From Tragulus kanchil (taxonomy: Eukaryota > Chordata > Mammalia > Artiodactyla > Tragulidae), in NCBI GenBank assembly GCA_022376925.1, contig JAIOJX010000030.1, forward strand, positions 175,703,298-175,767,297: 64,000 nucleotides of DNA, written 5' to 3'. Both the position numbers and the translations under genes were made by a program. How positions within the stretch are numbered: the first letter of the stretch is position 1; every line of letters begins with the position of its first letter. A model generated the notes under the pieces. It saw only the letters and a program-made list of their open reading frames with translations. It made no database searches and had not been told where the DNA came from. Positions 1 to 12,206 of the stretch are shown here, piece after piece.

Positions 1-47
1 AGGGGTCAAGCACCATGTAAAGGTTCTAAAGGCCTGTAGTCTGAGTA

Positions 48-2333
48 TACCCTGACATGAAGGTGGAGCTTCCAATAAGAGAGATGCTTCAATTTAATAG
101 GGGATCCCCATAGGGGGCCTGTCAATTCATTTGAAAAACATGGCTGCTAATGACTTTCCATCTTGAACATCTAAGCAATCTATTCTTCCTTCTCGGGTAA
201 TAGTTATACAAAGTGGATGGAAAGACTGGAGATCTAGATGGGAAATGTCCCATAGAGAATCTAGACTATGAGGAGTTGACCAAGGCTTCCCCACTCAACA
301 GGCTATATAAGAAGATTGAGGGGAATACAAAAGATTGGCCAATCTCTGGAGATGGGAGACACCACTGCCAACTGCCAATATTCCCCTTTCCAAGTTAACA
401 GGTAGTTTCTAGAACACTCCCAGGAGGGTCACACACCTCCAGGGTTACTGGAAGTAGAGGAGCAACTTGTCTGATCCATCATGAACCTCTGACCCCTGGC
501 CATGATACACAAGCGGAAGCTGATGCCTTTGCACACCTCCCTTCTTACTCTGATGAGCAGCCCTGGCCCTCCATGCCCCTGGTCCAGGTGCCGGACTTGG
601 TTGGTTTGTAACCTGACGTATTACCTATAGATGCATGCCAACATCTAGGCTTGGAGAAATATGCATTCCGAGCATACTCTGTGACAGGTACCTGTTGATC
701 ATCCTAGGCTGCAGATACCATTATTATTCTCATTCTTCTAGTGAGGCAACTGAGGCATGGAAAGAATTTTTGCCCAAAGTCTCAAAGGAAAAAAAGTGGG
801 AAGGAACTCTCCTGTCAGTTGTAAATTTAGTATTAGTGTAAGTAATGAGGTAAATTAGGAGTTTGGGATTAACATACACATACTACTATATATAAATTAG
901 ATAAAGGACCTATGGTATAGTACAAGGAAACTATATATTCAATATCTTGTAATTACCTATAATGGGAAAAATATGCATATACGTGTATGTGTATAGCTAA
1001 GCCAGTTTGTTGTATACCTGAAACTAATGCAACACTGTAAATTAACTATACTTTAATGGTTTTTAAAAAAACACATTTGGGGGACTTCCCTGGTAGTCCA
1101 GTGGGTAAGGACACCTCCTTGGAGTGCAAGGGGCGCCGGTTCGATCCCTGGCCTGGGAAGATCCCACGTGCCGCCGGCGGCTGGACTGATGTGTCCATAC
1201 CTGACATGAATGAGAAAAGAGATGCTTCAATTTAATAGGATCCCCATAGGGGCCTGTCAATTCATTTGAAAAACATGGCTGCTAATGACTTTCCATCTTG
1301 AACATCTAAGCAATCTATTCTTCCTTCTCGGGTAATAGTTATACAAAGTGGATGGAAAGACTGGAGATCTAGATGGGAAATGTCCCATAGAGAATCTAGA
1401 CTATGAGGAGTTGACCAAGGCTTCCCCACTCAACAGGCTATATAAGAAGATTGAGGGGAATACAAAAGATTGGCCAATCTCTGGAGATGGGAGACACCAC
1501 TGCCAACTGCCAATATTCCCCTTTCCAAGTTAACAGGTAGTTTCTAGAACACTCCCAGGAGGGTCACACACCTCCAGGGTTACTGGAAGTAGAGGAGCAA
1601 CTTGTCTGATCCATCATGAACCTCTGACCCCTGGCCATGATACACAAGCGGAAGCTGATGCCTTTGCACACCTCCCTTCTTACTCTGATGAGCAGCCCTG
1701 GCCCTCCATGCCCCTGGTCCAGGTGCCGGACTTGGTTGGTTTGTAACCTGACGTATTACCTATAGATGCATGCCAACATCTAGGCTTGGAGAAATATGCA
1801 TTCCGAGCATACTCTGTGACAGGTACCTGTTGATCATCCTAGGCTGCAGATACCATTATTATTCTCATTCTTCTAGTGAGGCAACTGAGGCATGGAAAGA
1901 ATTTTTGCCCAAAGTCTCAAAGGAAAAAAAGTGGGAAGGAACTCTCCTGTCAGTTGTAAATTTAGTATTAGTGTAAGTAATGAGGTAAATTAGGAGTTTG
2001 GGATTAACATACACATACTACTATATATAAATTAGATAAAGGACCTATGGTATAGTACAAGGAAACTATATATTCAATATCTTGTAATTACCTATAATGG
2101 GAAAAATATGCATATACGTGTATGTGTATAGCTAAGCCAGTTTGTTGTATACCTGAAACTAATGCAACACTGTAAATTAACTATACTTTAATGGTTTTTA
2201 AAAAAACACATTTGGGGGACTTCCCTGGTAGTCCAGTGGGTAAGGACACCTCCTTGGAGTGCAAGGGGCGCCGGTTCGATCCCTGGCCTGGGAAGATCCC
2301 ACGTGCCGCCGAGCGGCTGGACTGATGTGTCCA
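48..2333. repeat. Tandem duplication 1 (about 1.14 kb)
   Basis: Copies are 48-1197 and 1198-2333; the interior offset is 1135. Copy 1 breaks inside a SINE at gatgtgtcca and jumps back to tacctgacatg; copy 2 continues through the whole SINE. The start of copy 2 has lost single bases in G runs (ggggatcccca in copy 1 reads ggatcccca), and the end of copy 1 reads ccgccggcgg where copy 2 has ccgccgagcgg. The interior looks identical. Confidence 0.95.
880..1070 (+). mobile_element. L1 3' end (ruminant type)
   Basis: aaggacctatggtatagtac, gtttgttgtatacctgaaac and taatgcaacactgtaaatta are the ruminant L1 3' UTR end. The artefact copy is 2015-2205, into which the SINE at 2215 is inserted near the A-rich tail. 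Confidence 0.8.
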
Positions 2334-2475
2334 ATTACCGAGCCAGCACTCTGGAGAGCATGCGCCTGGAGTCAGTGCTCTGCGGTGAGAGACCACTGCG
2401 ATGCGAGGCCCACACAGGCCAAAAGAACAAAGATGGATGATGAAAGACCAATGGGAGTGGCCAAAAAAAAAAAAA
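2215..2475 (+). mobile_element. CHR-type tRNA SINE with distinctive 3' body
   Basis: The tRNA-like head (acttccctggtagtccagtg, then ggttcgatccctgg) is followed by the body gtgtccaattaccgagcc and the tail gaccaatgggagtggcc plus poly(A). Flanks acacatttgg (2206-2215) and acacatttgg (2482-2491) form a target-site duplication. A truncated artefact copy lies at 1080-1197. Confidence 0.85.
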
Positions 2476-3060
2476 CCAAACACACATTTGGCACTGAACT
2501 TCCTCACTGACGGTTTTCTGCATGGATAGACCCAGGTGGATTCGTTTTTCCAGCAACATCTGCAGTTGCTATTTCTTAAATTGTTTTTAATCCTGTCAAA
2601 TTTAAAGGTACCAGAGATAAACAAGTACATCTCACAACCAATGAGGTAAATAAAACATAAGACCTATCATCAAATATTCTACCTGAAAGTACAGAATTGC
2701 CCTTATTCCTTCTGGTGACCAGCTCATTAATCAGTTTTTACCAAATATGAAGAACTTTCAAGGAATAAAAGTTAGGCAAGACCTCAACAGTCAGGCTCCT
2801 CTTCAGATGGGGAGTTTCCCCTCTAAAAAATGTGGACTGGTTCTAAATCAACAGCTGCAGAGGAGATAACTGGATTCTCACACTGGGAAAGAACCAATTG
2901 ACAGCCCAGAAGCCTAACCCATCAGAAGACATGCTACACTTTTTCAATAAACTGGCTGTCTCCATGGAGTCCTGGGTAGAAATCGGGTTTCATGCATTTG
3001 CTTTTTGTTTCACTCTTTGTAATGCTTCAGCACCATGACCAAAGAGTAGCTCTGACCTAC

Positions 3061-3147
3061 CTGGATCACGTTGCCATACTGGATCACGGTGCCCAGCAAT
3101 TTTCTGTTTTCTGTCTCATTCTGCTTCTTTTCCAAGTCTGCGGCATG
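3061..3147 (-). CDS. ITPR1: ITPR1 coding exon, suppressor domain (about residues 94-122)
   Basis: The minus strand encodes 29 whole codons: [16 protein letters not shown], then [13 protein letters not shown]. This is the piece that follows ...LLNKLH in the type 1 IP3 receptor; types 2 and 3 read differently here. The acceptor is cctcctccatgtacag directly before CATGCC, and gtgactgatc about 25 bases further upstream is a plausible branch-point region. The donor is CAG followed by GTAGGT (3060-3055), a strong match to consensus. Both ends are phase 0, compatible with the previous exon. It covers the end of the suppressor-domain arm and the return into the beta-trefoil. It lies 728 bases above the end of duplication 1 and is single-copy here. 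Confidence 0.96.
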
Positions 3148-3529
3148 CTGTACATGGAGGAGGAAGATCAGTCACAAACAGGCAACGGGCTTTATTTCTC
3201 TGCGGTGATGCAAAACCCACAACCAGTTCATACAAGAACCGCAGAAATAAGTCAATATTAATATCCAAGTACACTCGGAGGCTAAGTGCAAGAAGCAAGA
3301 GGTTCAACAGTCCAACCCACTATGCCTTTGCTTGCTGGCCTTTTTGACTTTTCAAAAATGTATTCTCTTTTTTAAGGACCTCATGGACATTTGCTTAGGG
3401 TAAGACGAAGTCAACAGCTTATATATTTTTAAAGAAAATAAGGCAAAGTTGGAAGGTAATTTGCATAGTCCTTTTAGGATCTATAAAGGTTTTTCTTTAT
3501 AGCTCTGGAATAAAACAAAACAGAACTTA

Positions 3530-3660
3530 AATACTGGCTTTGTGACCTGGGAAGTGTTATTTAACATCTGTGAGCCTCAGTTAACCTCTTCTGTAAATGA
3601 AAATAAAAATAATACCTTCACCTCACAGGAATCACTTAGCACAGTATCTCATCACTGAAA
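3530..3660 (+). mobile_element. MIR SINE
   Basis: The MIR core is clear: tgtgacctgggaagtgttat, tgagcctcagttaacctctt and taataccttcacctcacagg, diverged to the degree usual for MIR. Confidence 0.75.
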
Positions 3661-3737
3661 CATCTATGGAGCATTAACTTTTATTGTTACATACCAATTA
3701 TAATTGATTTCATTTTCATGGTAGTTCCCTGAGGAGA

Positions 3738-3832
3738 ACATGATTATCCCAATTTAATAAAGAAGAAACAGACTCAGAGATGAAAAAGTTTGGTTGACAC
3801 TGCATAGCTAGTTGAATGATGGACACAAAAGG
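3738..3832 (-). mobile_element. MIR SINE fragment, antisense
   Basis: gattatcccaatttaataaa, gaaacagactcagagatg and gcatagctagttgaatg follow the reverse complement of the MIR core. Confidence 0.6.
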
Positions 3833-4458
3833 AGTTTTTCATACTATTCTCTCTCCTACTGTGTATATTTAAAATTCTTCTTAATACTGTCATTATAAAA
3901 AAAAAAGATTACACATCTATTAAGTAAGAGAAATTCTCACACCCACATGTGAGTAAACTCCAGATTTATACAGTCACAAATAAGGCTGGAGATAATACTA
4001 GCCCAACTCAGGTTACATGGTAAAGGAAACACGGCAAAGCTCAAGAGAGGCTTCCCAGAACAGTCTGCTAAGGCCACCAACCAGCACAGTCATTCTTCCT
4101 CTGTTTCCCTGTAGAACTCAGCAAGTACTATTAGCATATTACAACGATGCTCAAGGGGAACTAGTTTTATCCTACGCAATTAAACCGCTGTTACAACCCC
4201 TGTCTCCCAAACCCAGACTAAGTAAAACAAAAGTAAAATAACAGGGAAGAAATACAGGATTTAATTTGATGAGTGATAAATGTGTTGTGATCACCAAAGG
4301 TATCCTTAGTACCATTCCAAATGTTCTCCTCTGGCCTTGAGCCAATATGCTTTCAGATGCCAGCGGGGAAATGGGCTTCCTTCCCAGGTAACACATTCCC
4401 ATTTCCACAGGACCCTCTGGGTTTGGGCTTGGGCGTGGTTCCACCGCAGACCGGCTTT

Positions 4459-4595
4459 ATGAACTTGGCCAAGTCATTTAATATTGAGCCTCACTCCACA
4501 TGCTCATCCACAAAATGAGGACAATACCAGTCTATTTTTCTCTCTCATCATGGAGATTAGAGAAAAAGGATACCAGACACCCAACAGGAATTCAA
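4459..4595 (+). mobile_element. MIR SINE
   Basis: gaacttggccaagtcattta, gagcctcactccacatgctc and cacaaaatgaggacaatacc match the MIR core in sense orientation. Confidence 0.65.
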
Positions 4596-5256
4596 TAATT
4601 TTTTAACTGTGATTGTTATACCTAAGTTTCTGCAACTAAGAAATGTTCTAATGATGAGAAATTCAAAAAGTGAACTAAGCTGGCTAGAGGAAAAGTCGTC
4701 CCGTTTCCTTCAAGCTCAGCATCTACTTCACCTCTACCTGGACGGTACAGTGTTTTCTGTTGTTGCTAGGAAGGCATATTTTTGGAGAAAAATAAGCTCC
4801 AGGCAGAAATTCTAAACCAGAAAGAAACCACGTTATAGGAGGGGTAAGGATCTGGCTATGTCCGTATAGACCGGTGCATGTTTACCCTTATGTCTCAATC
4901 CTTTTCAACAATGGTCTATTCAGAGGCTTCTCTCTTTCTCTTTTGGAATTAGGTACCAGTCTGCTATTCTCAGTTACAGAAAACATAATACCCACTGGGT
5001 TCAAGAAACATCCAGAAATAATACCAGTGCAGACACCGTAGCCATCCTTGGCGTGCAAACTGCCCTGGGCATGGTTCTCTCCCCCTCCCCTGCCCCCCAA
5101 GCTCTCTTTCTCTCCACAAACTCCTGCCCTTCCTTTCCTGCCACCTCCCTTCTTCCTGTTTTCATGCCTGCACTGCACTCTCTCCAGAGAGCTCTGCAGT
5201 AACCACAGGTTCTACAGGTAGTTTCCAAAAAAAGAGAAAAATAAAACACCACCGGA

Positions 5257-7547
5257 CTGGATCTACTTAGGAGGCAGGTTTATACTTTGGAGAAAGCCAT
5301 TTATTCTTCCTGCTGAGCAGTTCTCATTTAATAAGAACAGGAAATTGGAGAAAGAAAAAAAAATCAAAGCGGGAAAATCAATGGATTAAGTCAAATAAAA
5401 CATTTTCCCAACAAGCAAAGTTCTTTTTTTTTTTTTTTCCTTCTCAAAATGTCACACTAAAAGGATTCACCTTTAGGGAATTATAAAGTAGTGGTCCTGG
5501 GACTTAAATGAGATAAGATAGTTAACAGGAGAAATTCTCATGGATATTCCTCTGACTCTCAAGAATTTCCAGTGGCTTAAATCTAACAAATATTCATCTA
5601 AAATATTATGTTCCTGCTGATGCTCAGACTAAGCAGAAAAGTGGTCATACAATGGTCACTGGTATATCTAAAAGAAAATGTCAGACTCGTCACCAAGAAG
5701 GCACATTTAAGACTAATTTAACACCAGTAGCTATAAAGATTAAAGGGCATTTCCATAAAAACATACAAAAGGTAAAATCAGAAGTGAAAATGAACAACTT
5801 TGGAAAATAAATATCTAAAAATATCAAATATCACATCTGAAACTCCACTAAAAGGTATAATAATGACCAAGCCCACACGTAACTACTAAGCAAATATTCT
5901 GTACATTAAGCTTACGAATCAGTCTAAGAATTCATTCTTTCGGGCTTTCCTGGTAGTCCAGTGGATAAAGAGTGTGCCTTGCAGTGCAAGGGGCACCAGT
6001 ATCCCTGGCCCGGGAAGAGACCCCCGTGCCGTGCCGTGAAGTGTCTGGGCCGGTGTGGCTGGACCAATTACGAGCTAGGCTCTGGAGCTCAAGCGCCCGA
6101 GCCGGTGCTCTGCAGCTAGAGAGGCCACTGCGATGGGAGGCCCACACAGGCCAAAGAGTAAAGATGGGTGAAAAAATAAATAAATAAAACACCAAATAAG
6201 AGGCCAAAATTAAAAAAAAAAAAAAAAGAATTCATTTTTTTCTATAAGAGTTCTTTGTTGAAGAAGAAAACGCATCCATTTCATCATTTACTAAGTGCAT
6301 AAATACTGTATATGTGGCTCATTTGAGTTAAGTCAGTCTTTAGCTAAGACAAAGATTCTCTCAGTCATGTCTGACTCTTTTAAGACCCCACAGACTACAG
6401 CCTGGATCTACTTAGGAGGCAGGTTTATACTTTGGAGAAAGCCATTTATTCTTCCTGCTGAGCAGTTCTCATTTAATAAGAACAGGAAATTGGAGAAAGA
6501 AAAAAAAATCAAAGCGGAAAATCAATGGATTAAGTCAAAAAAAACATTCTCCCAACAAGCAAAGTTCTTTTTTTGTTTTTGCCTTCTCAAAATGTCACAC
6601 TAAAAGGATTCACCTTTAGGGAATTATAAAGTAGTGGTCCTGGGACTTAAATGAGATAAGATAGTTAACAGGAGAAATTCTCATGGATATTCCTCTGACT
6701 CTCAAGAATTTCCAGTGGCTTAAATCTAACAAATATTCATCTAAAATATTATGTTCCTGCTGATGCTCAGACTAAGCAGAAAAGTGGTCATACAATGGTC
6801 ACTGGTATATCTAAAAGAAAATGTCAGACTCGTCACCAAGAAGGCACATTTAAGACTAATTTAACACCAGTAGCTATAAAGATTAAAGGGCATTTCCATA
6901 AAAACATACAAAAGGTAAAATCAGAAGTGAAAATGAACAACTTTGGAAAATAAATATCTAAAAATATCAAATATCACATCTGAAACTCCACTAAAAGGTA
7001 TAATAATGACCAAGCCCACACGTAACTACTAAGCAAATATTCTGTACATTAAGCTTACGAATCAGTCTAAGAATTCATTCTTTCGGGCTTTCCTGGTAGT
7101 CCAGTGGATAAAGAGTGTGCCTTGCAGTGCAAGGGGCACCAGTATCCCTGGCCCGGGAAGAGACCCCCGTGCCGTGCCGTGAAGTGTCTGGGCCGGTGTG
7201 GCTGGACCAATTACGAGCTAGGCTCTGGAGCTCAAGCGCCCGAGCCGGTGCTCTGCAGCTAGAGAGGCCACTGCGATGGGAGGCCCACACAGGCCAAAGA
7301 GTAAAGATGGGTGAAAAAATAAATAAATAAAACACCAAATAAGAGGCCAAAATTAAAAAAAAAAAAAAAAGAATTCATTTTTTTCTATAAGAGTTCTTTG
7401 TTGAAGAAGAAAACGCATCCATTTCATCATTTACTAAGTGCATAAATACTGTATATGTGGCTCATTTGAGTTAAGTCAGTCTTTAGCTAAGACAAAGATT
7501 CTCTCAGTCATGTCTGACTCTTTTAAGACCCCACAGACTACAGCCTG
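5257..7547. repeat. Tandem duplication 2 (about 1.14 kb)
   Basis: Copies are 5257-6401 and 6402-7547, offset 1143-1145, with shared ctgg at the junction. Copy 1 stops inside an antisense Bov-tA SINE; copy 2 carries the complete SINE to about 7690. Differences are short homopolymer changes and a few bases near 6540-6585. Confidence 0.95.
5941..6227 (+). mobile_element. CHR-type tRNA SINE, distinctive 3' body
   Basis: Head gggctttcctggtagtccag and tail aggcccacacaggccaaaga, ending in poly(A). Flanked by agaattcatt on both sides (5929-5938 and about 6227-6236). The artefact copy is 7084-7371. Confidence 0.85.
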
Positions 7548-7690
7548 CCAGGCTCCTCTGTCTATAGAATCCTCGAGGCCAGAACGCTGGAGTGGGTTTG
7601 CCATTTCCCTCTCCAGGGGATCTTCCCGACCCAGGGGTCTCCTGTGTTGCAGGCAGATTCTTTACTGTCTGAGACATCAGGGAAGCTCCA
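7501..7690 (-). mobile_element. Bov-tA SINE, antisense
   Basis: Reads as the reverse complement of Bov-tA: gtctgactcttttaagaccc, gccaggctcctctgtc and ttcccgacccaggggtctcc. Only its first 48 bases are present at 6357-6404, where duplication 2 breaks. Confidence 0.85.
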
Positions 7691-7909
7691 AAAAATCAAA
7701 CTGGTTTCCTTCCATCAGTTTACTGATGTAACTGATCTATAATTTGACTTCCAGGAAAAAAAAAAAAAAAAAAACAGCTAAAGCAAAAGGTTGATAAAAA
7801 GGAAGTAAGATACAGGCCATACTCAGGTCCACTGATCAAGGCTACTTTCACGTAGGAAAAAATGTATTAAATCTCTCAAGTATTTTCTAAAGGTGAACTC
7901 ACACTTTAA

Positions 7910-8350
7910 GACAGTTAATCTGTAACACCTCTCTGAAGAATAATCTGGCAATATTCACCAAAAAGGTTTTCAATGGACGTAACTTTGACTTAGCCACCTT
8001 ATTTCTAAAAATTTCTTCTAAAAGGTTAAACTGACGTGCACACAACGCCATCACCACTTTCTCCCCCCCAGAATGGCAAAAACTGTCCGGATCCTAAATA
8101 TCTCTGAACTCCATAGGGACTGGTGATCTAAAATTACAGTGCTGCTATACCATAGGGTTATCAAGCAGCCATGAAAAACACAGAGCTACCCATTTATTCA
8201 TGACATAGTAAGTGTGGGGCAAGCTGATGAAAGAGAAGTGAGACGGCATGCCCCATTAATACTTTAAGACACAGAGCCCCCACAGTAATAATAGGAGGCT
8301 GGAGACTGGGATACACAGCAAGTACAAAACCAAGGTTATCTTTGAGGTAC
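7910..8350 (+). mobile_element. Old L1 fragment
   Basis: Short blocks such as acctctctgaagaataatct, tatttctaaaaatttcttc and agcagccatgaaaaacacag resemble the ORF2/3' UTR of L1M elements. Heavily decayed. Confidence 0.45.
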
Positions 8351-8517
8351 AAGATTTAGAGAGCACACCATTTCCCCCCGATTTTCTTAGTCATGCGTTT
8401 TTGGGATTCACTTCCTACAATAATCACATCAATAATCACATGTCATTTCTTTAGAAACATCTTTATCGTATCTCCATGGCAAGAAGCCTGGGTTTTTAAA
8501 AAAGCTTTCTTTGTAAA

Positions 8518-8820
8518 ACAGCAATAGAGACACAGAGGTAGAGAAGACGTGTATGGACATCAAGGCAGGGGAGGGGGAGTGGAGTGAACGGAGAGACTGG
8601 GACTGAGATATATACACGACTCTGTATAAAACAGGTAACTAATGAGAACCTAGCGTAGAGCAGAGGGAACATTCAGTGTTCTGTGGTGACCTAAACAGGG
8701 AGAAAATCCAAAAAAGAGAGCATATGTATAGCCAATTCACTCTGCTGTACAGTAGAAACTAACACAACCTTGTAAACCAACTATACTCCAATAAAAATTA
8801 ATTCAAAAATTAAAAATAAA
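8518..8820 (+). mobile_element. L1 3' end (ruminant type)
   Basis: ccaattcactctgctgtaca, gtagaaactaacacaacctt and actatactccaataaaaatt are the diagnostic ruminant L1 3' terminus. Confidence 0.8.
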
Positions 8821-9369
8821 TGAAAAGCCATCTGAAATCTGTTATCTTTTCAATATTTAAGACCCTTGATAAATGAAGTACCTGTTTCTCTTTTCCTTGT
8901 ACAATGACTTGAGGATAGTTCAGAATTTCTAAGTAAAAAATCACGCTCTGTGCTATGTTCTCTACCACCATTATTCACCACGGACCTTCCTGTGTTTCCT
9001 AAGCAACATCAAGGTCAACCCCATCACAGTCTACCTGTTATTTTATTTCGGAAATAGAGAAACCATTATTAAATTACTACAGAGAGGTCACTGGAGTAGT
9101 GGAGAAAGATTATTTAAGGTCAACAAGCTCTGAATTACGTAACAGGATCTTGAATAAAGGCTTCTGAAAATAAGCAACGCGGGACCCAGGCATCAGATGA
9201 CAATAAAGACTGGTCACTCCTCAGGTTCTTCCCAGCTTGTCAAAGCCACAGCTTATGGCAACGGATCATTTCTCAGAACCAAAACAATGTAGGTGCTGCT
9301 TCAAAGTATCAGGTAAAAACACTGTCAGGAAATGGAGTCAAGGCCCATAGAACAAATTATGTGATTTGG

Positions 9370-9675
9370 GGCTTCCCTGGTGGCCCAGTGGGTAAGGACA
9401 CCGCCTTGCAGTGCAAGAGGCACTGGTTCAATCCCTGACCTGGGAAGATCCCACGTGCTGCGGACCGGCTGGACCGTTGTGTCCAATTACCGAGCCGGAG
9501 CCCTGGAGCGCATGCGCCCAGAGCCGGTGCTCTGCGACAACAGAGGCCACTGTGATGGGAGGCCCACACGGGCCACAGAACAAAGATAGATGAAAACAGA
9601 TAAACGAAAGACCAATAGAAGTAGCCCGACTGCCCCCCTCCCTTGCCACCCCACCCCCACCAAAAAGAAAAAAAA
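9370..9675 (+). mobile_element. CHR-type SINE, C-rich-tail subgroup
   Basis: Complete head, body (gtgtccaattaccgagccgg) and accaatagaagtagcc, then a C-rich extension (tgcccccctccc...) and poly(A) with G interruptions. Target-site duplication tatgtgatttg (9358-) and tacgtgatttg (9676-). Duplication 3 repeats only its tail at 10795-10815. Confidence 0.85.
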
Positions 9676-11935
9676 GTACGTGATTTGCAGGTGGGGGACC
9701 TCATTCTGCCAAGAGTCTTGTGAAATCATAGCCGAGGGAGTTAGCATCCAGTTCTCTCTGAAGGAAGAGACACGCACAGAGACCAGCCACTAGATGTCAT
9801 TGTCCTTCAGAGAGCCGGGAGAATGCTGCCTATCCTGGACAAAAGGAAGTCAGAGTGGTCTAGACAACTGATTCCTTAAATGGCATTAATTTAAAATAAT
9901 CTGACCTTTGACTGGGGTGCTCCACAGTAGCTGACAAAAATAAAAATGAAAACCCCCTGGAGACTGGCCATCTGCCCCCAAAGGCAAGTGGCTTCCCAAA
10001 ATATACCATCTTTTAATGACGACACAAGAACATGTGAATGACTTTCAGACACGAGGGGGGAAAATGTCTGACTAAGCGGCGGAAGGAGGAACTGCACTAA
10101 GTGACTGCCAAGACCCAAAAGTCACGTCAGTAACCCTCCATCAGGGGAACAGCACTGGTTTTCCTTCTAAAATGTCTTTAAAAAGCAAAAACAGCATGAA
10201 GGAGAACATTCATTGTTTGTTTTAGTCAGGAGCTCAAAGTTCTTGGTCACCTGTAGGACTGTTCTTTTCAACTGTGTGGTTATTTTCATGGTTCACTTGT
10301 GGGAAGGAGCATGAAAAGGAACTGCTGATCAAACAGCACGCGTATCACAGGCTGTGAACGGGTGGCCACAGACGCCCTCCCCTGCCGGAGCCACTCCGGT
10401 GTTGATGCTGAATGTGCGTTTTAAACTTTAATGGACTTAGCTACCAACATTTTTTTTTTAATTGAAAGATGACATATCAAAGCATGGATCCTGGGCTTCC
10501 CAGGTGGCACTAGTGGTCAAGAACCTGCCTGCCAATGCAGGAGACGTGAGAGACGCAGGTTCGATCCCTGTGTTGGGAAGATCCCCTGGAGGAGGGTACC
10601 GCAAAGCATGGGTTCTTGGTTTCTTACGAACAAGCGTATGTGATGGCAGCTCTAGGCCCACTTTCCCACGGAGCAGCAGCAAGGAGGTGGAGGTGTCCCC
10701 AGACCCACACAGAGGCATGTGTCAGTGAGCAAGTTGGCTCACCAAGACCCTGTGTTCCAACTGGCTGCCTTCTTACCCACAAGGAGCCTGAATTACCCCA
10801 CCAAAAAGAAAAAAAAGTACGTGATTTGCAGGTGGGGGACCTCATTCTGCCAAGAGTCTTGTGAAATCATAGCCGAGGGAGTTAGCATCCAGTTCTCTCT
10901 GAAGGAAGAGACACGCACAGAGACCAGCCACTAGATGTCATTGTCCTTCAGAGAGCCGGGAGAATGCTGCCTATCCTGGACAAAAGGAAGTCAGAGTGGT
11001 CTAGACAACTGATTCCTTAAATGGCATTAATTTAAAATAATCTGACCTTTGACTGGGGTGCTCCACAGTAGCTGACAAAAATAAAAATGAAAACCCCCTG
11101 GAGACTGGCCATCTGCCCCCAAAGGCAAGTGGCTTCCCAAAATATACCATCTTTTAATGACGACACAAGAACATGTGAATGACTTTCAGACACGAGGGGG
11201 GAAAATGTCTGACTAAGCGGCGGAAGGAGGAACTGCACTAAGTGACTGCCAAGACCCAAAAGTCACGTCAGTAACCCTCCATCAGGGGAACAGCACTGGT
11301 TTTCCTTCTAAAATGTCTTTAAAAAGCAAAAACAGCATGAAGGAGAACATTCATTGTTTGTTTTAGTCAGGAGCTCAAAGTTCTTGGTCACCTGTAGGAC
11401 TGTTCTTTTCAACTGTGTGGTTATTTTCATGGTTCACTTGTGGGAAGGAGCATGAAAAGGAACTGCTGATCAAACAGCACGCGTATCACAGGCTGTGAAC
11501 GGGTGGCCACAGACGCCCTCCCCTGCCGGAGCCACTCCGGTGTTGATGCTGAATGTGCGTTTTAAACTTTAATGGACTTAGCTACCAACATTTTTTTTTT
11601 AATTGAAAGATGACATATCAAAGCATGGATCCTGGGCTTCCCAGGTGGCACTAGTGGTCAAGAACCTGCCTGCCAATGCAGGAGACGTGAGAGACGCAGG
11701 TTCGATCCCTGTGTTGGGAAGATCCCCTGGAGGAGGGTACCGCAAAGCATGGGTTCTTGGTTTCTTACGAACAAGCGTATGTGATGGCAGCTCTAGGCCC
11801 ACTTTCCCACGGAGCAGCAGCAAGGAGGTGGAGGTGTCCCCAGACCCACACAGAGGCATGTGTCAGTGAGCAAGTTGGCTCACCAAGACCCTGTGTTCCA
11901 ACTGGCTGCCTTCTTACCCACAAGGAGCCTGAATT
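9654..11935. repeat. Tandem duplication 3 (about 1.14 kb)
   Basis: Copies are 9654-10794 and 10795-11935, offset 1141, with an apparently identical interior. Copy 2 begins in the C-rich and A-rich tail of the SINE at 9370-9675, so that SINE has only its tail in the second copy. The last 109 bases of copy 2 are also the first bases of duplication 4. Confidence 0.95.
10493..10602 (+). mobile_element. tRNA-Glu-type SINE head (Bov-tA related), short
   Basis: gggcttcccaggtggcacta to ggaagatcccctggaggagg, lacking the Bov-A part. Flanked by aaagcatgg on both sides (10479- and 10603-). The artefact copy is 11634-11743. Confidence 0.75.
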
Positions 11936-11997
11936 TACAACCTCTGCTGTAAAAAAGTATCAGAGAAGAAACAGTTTGAGATGTACTAAGAAGATCT

Positions 11998-12206
11998 CGG
12001 GCTTCCCTGGGGGTTTGGTGGTAAAGAATCTGCCTGCCAATCCAGGAGATGCAGGTTCTATCCCTGGGTCGGGAAGATTCCCTGGAGAAGGAAATGGAGA
12101 AGACTCACTCCCGTATTCTCCGTTCCACGGAGAGAGGAACCTGGCGGGCTATCGTCCATGGGGTCACAAAGAGTTGGACAGGACTTAAGAGACTAAACAA
12201 CAACAG
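11998..12206 (+). mobile_element. Bov-tA SINE
   Basis: Full-length sense copy: tRNA-like head gggcttccctgggggtttgg, middle gaagattccctggagaagg, end cacaaagagttggacaggac. The artefact copy is 13100-13308. Confidence 0.85.

Larger units (their letters stand above)
1..3060 (-). other. ITPR1: ITPR1 downstream intron, incomplete
   Basis: Sequence after the GTAGGT donor. 48-2333 is duplication 1. 2492-3054 is single-copy intron with no repeat I can name. The next coding exon (expected LLHLKSNKYLT) is not reached. Confidence 0.8.

Noticed and set aside
2242..2290. tRNA gene suggested by an intact B-box-like ggttcgatccc
   Set aside because: This is the tRNA-derived head of a SINE; no cloverleaf anticodon arm or terminator context is present.
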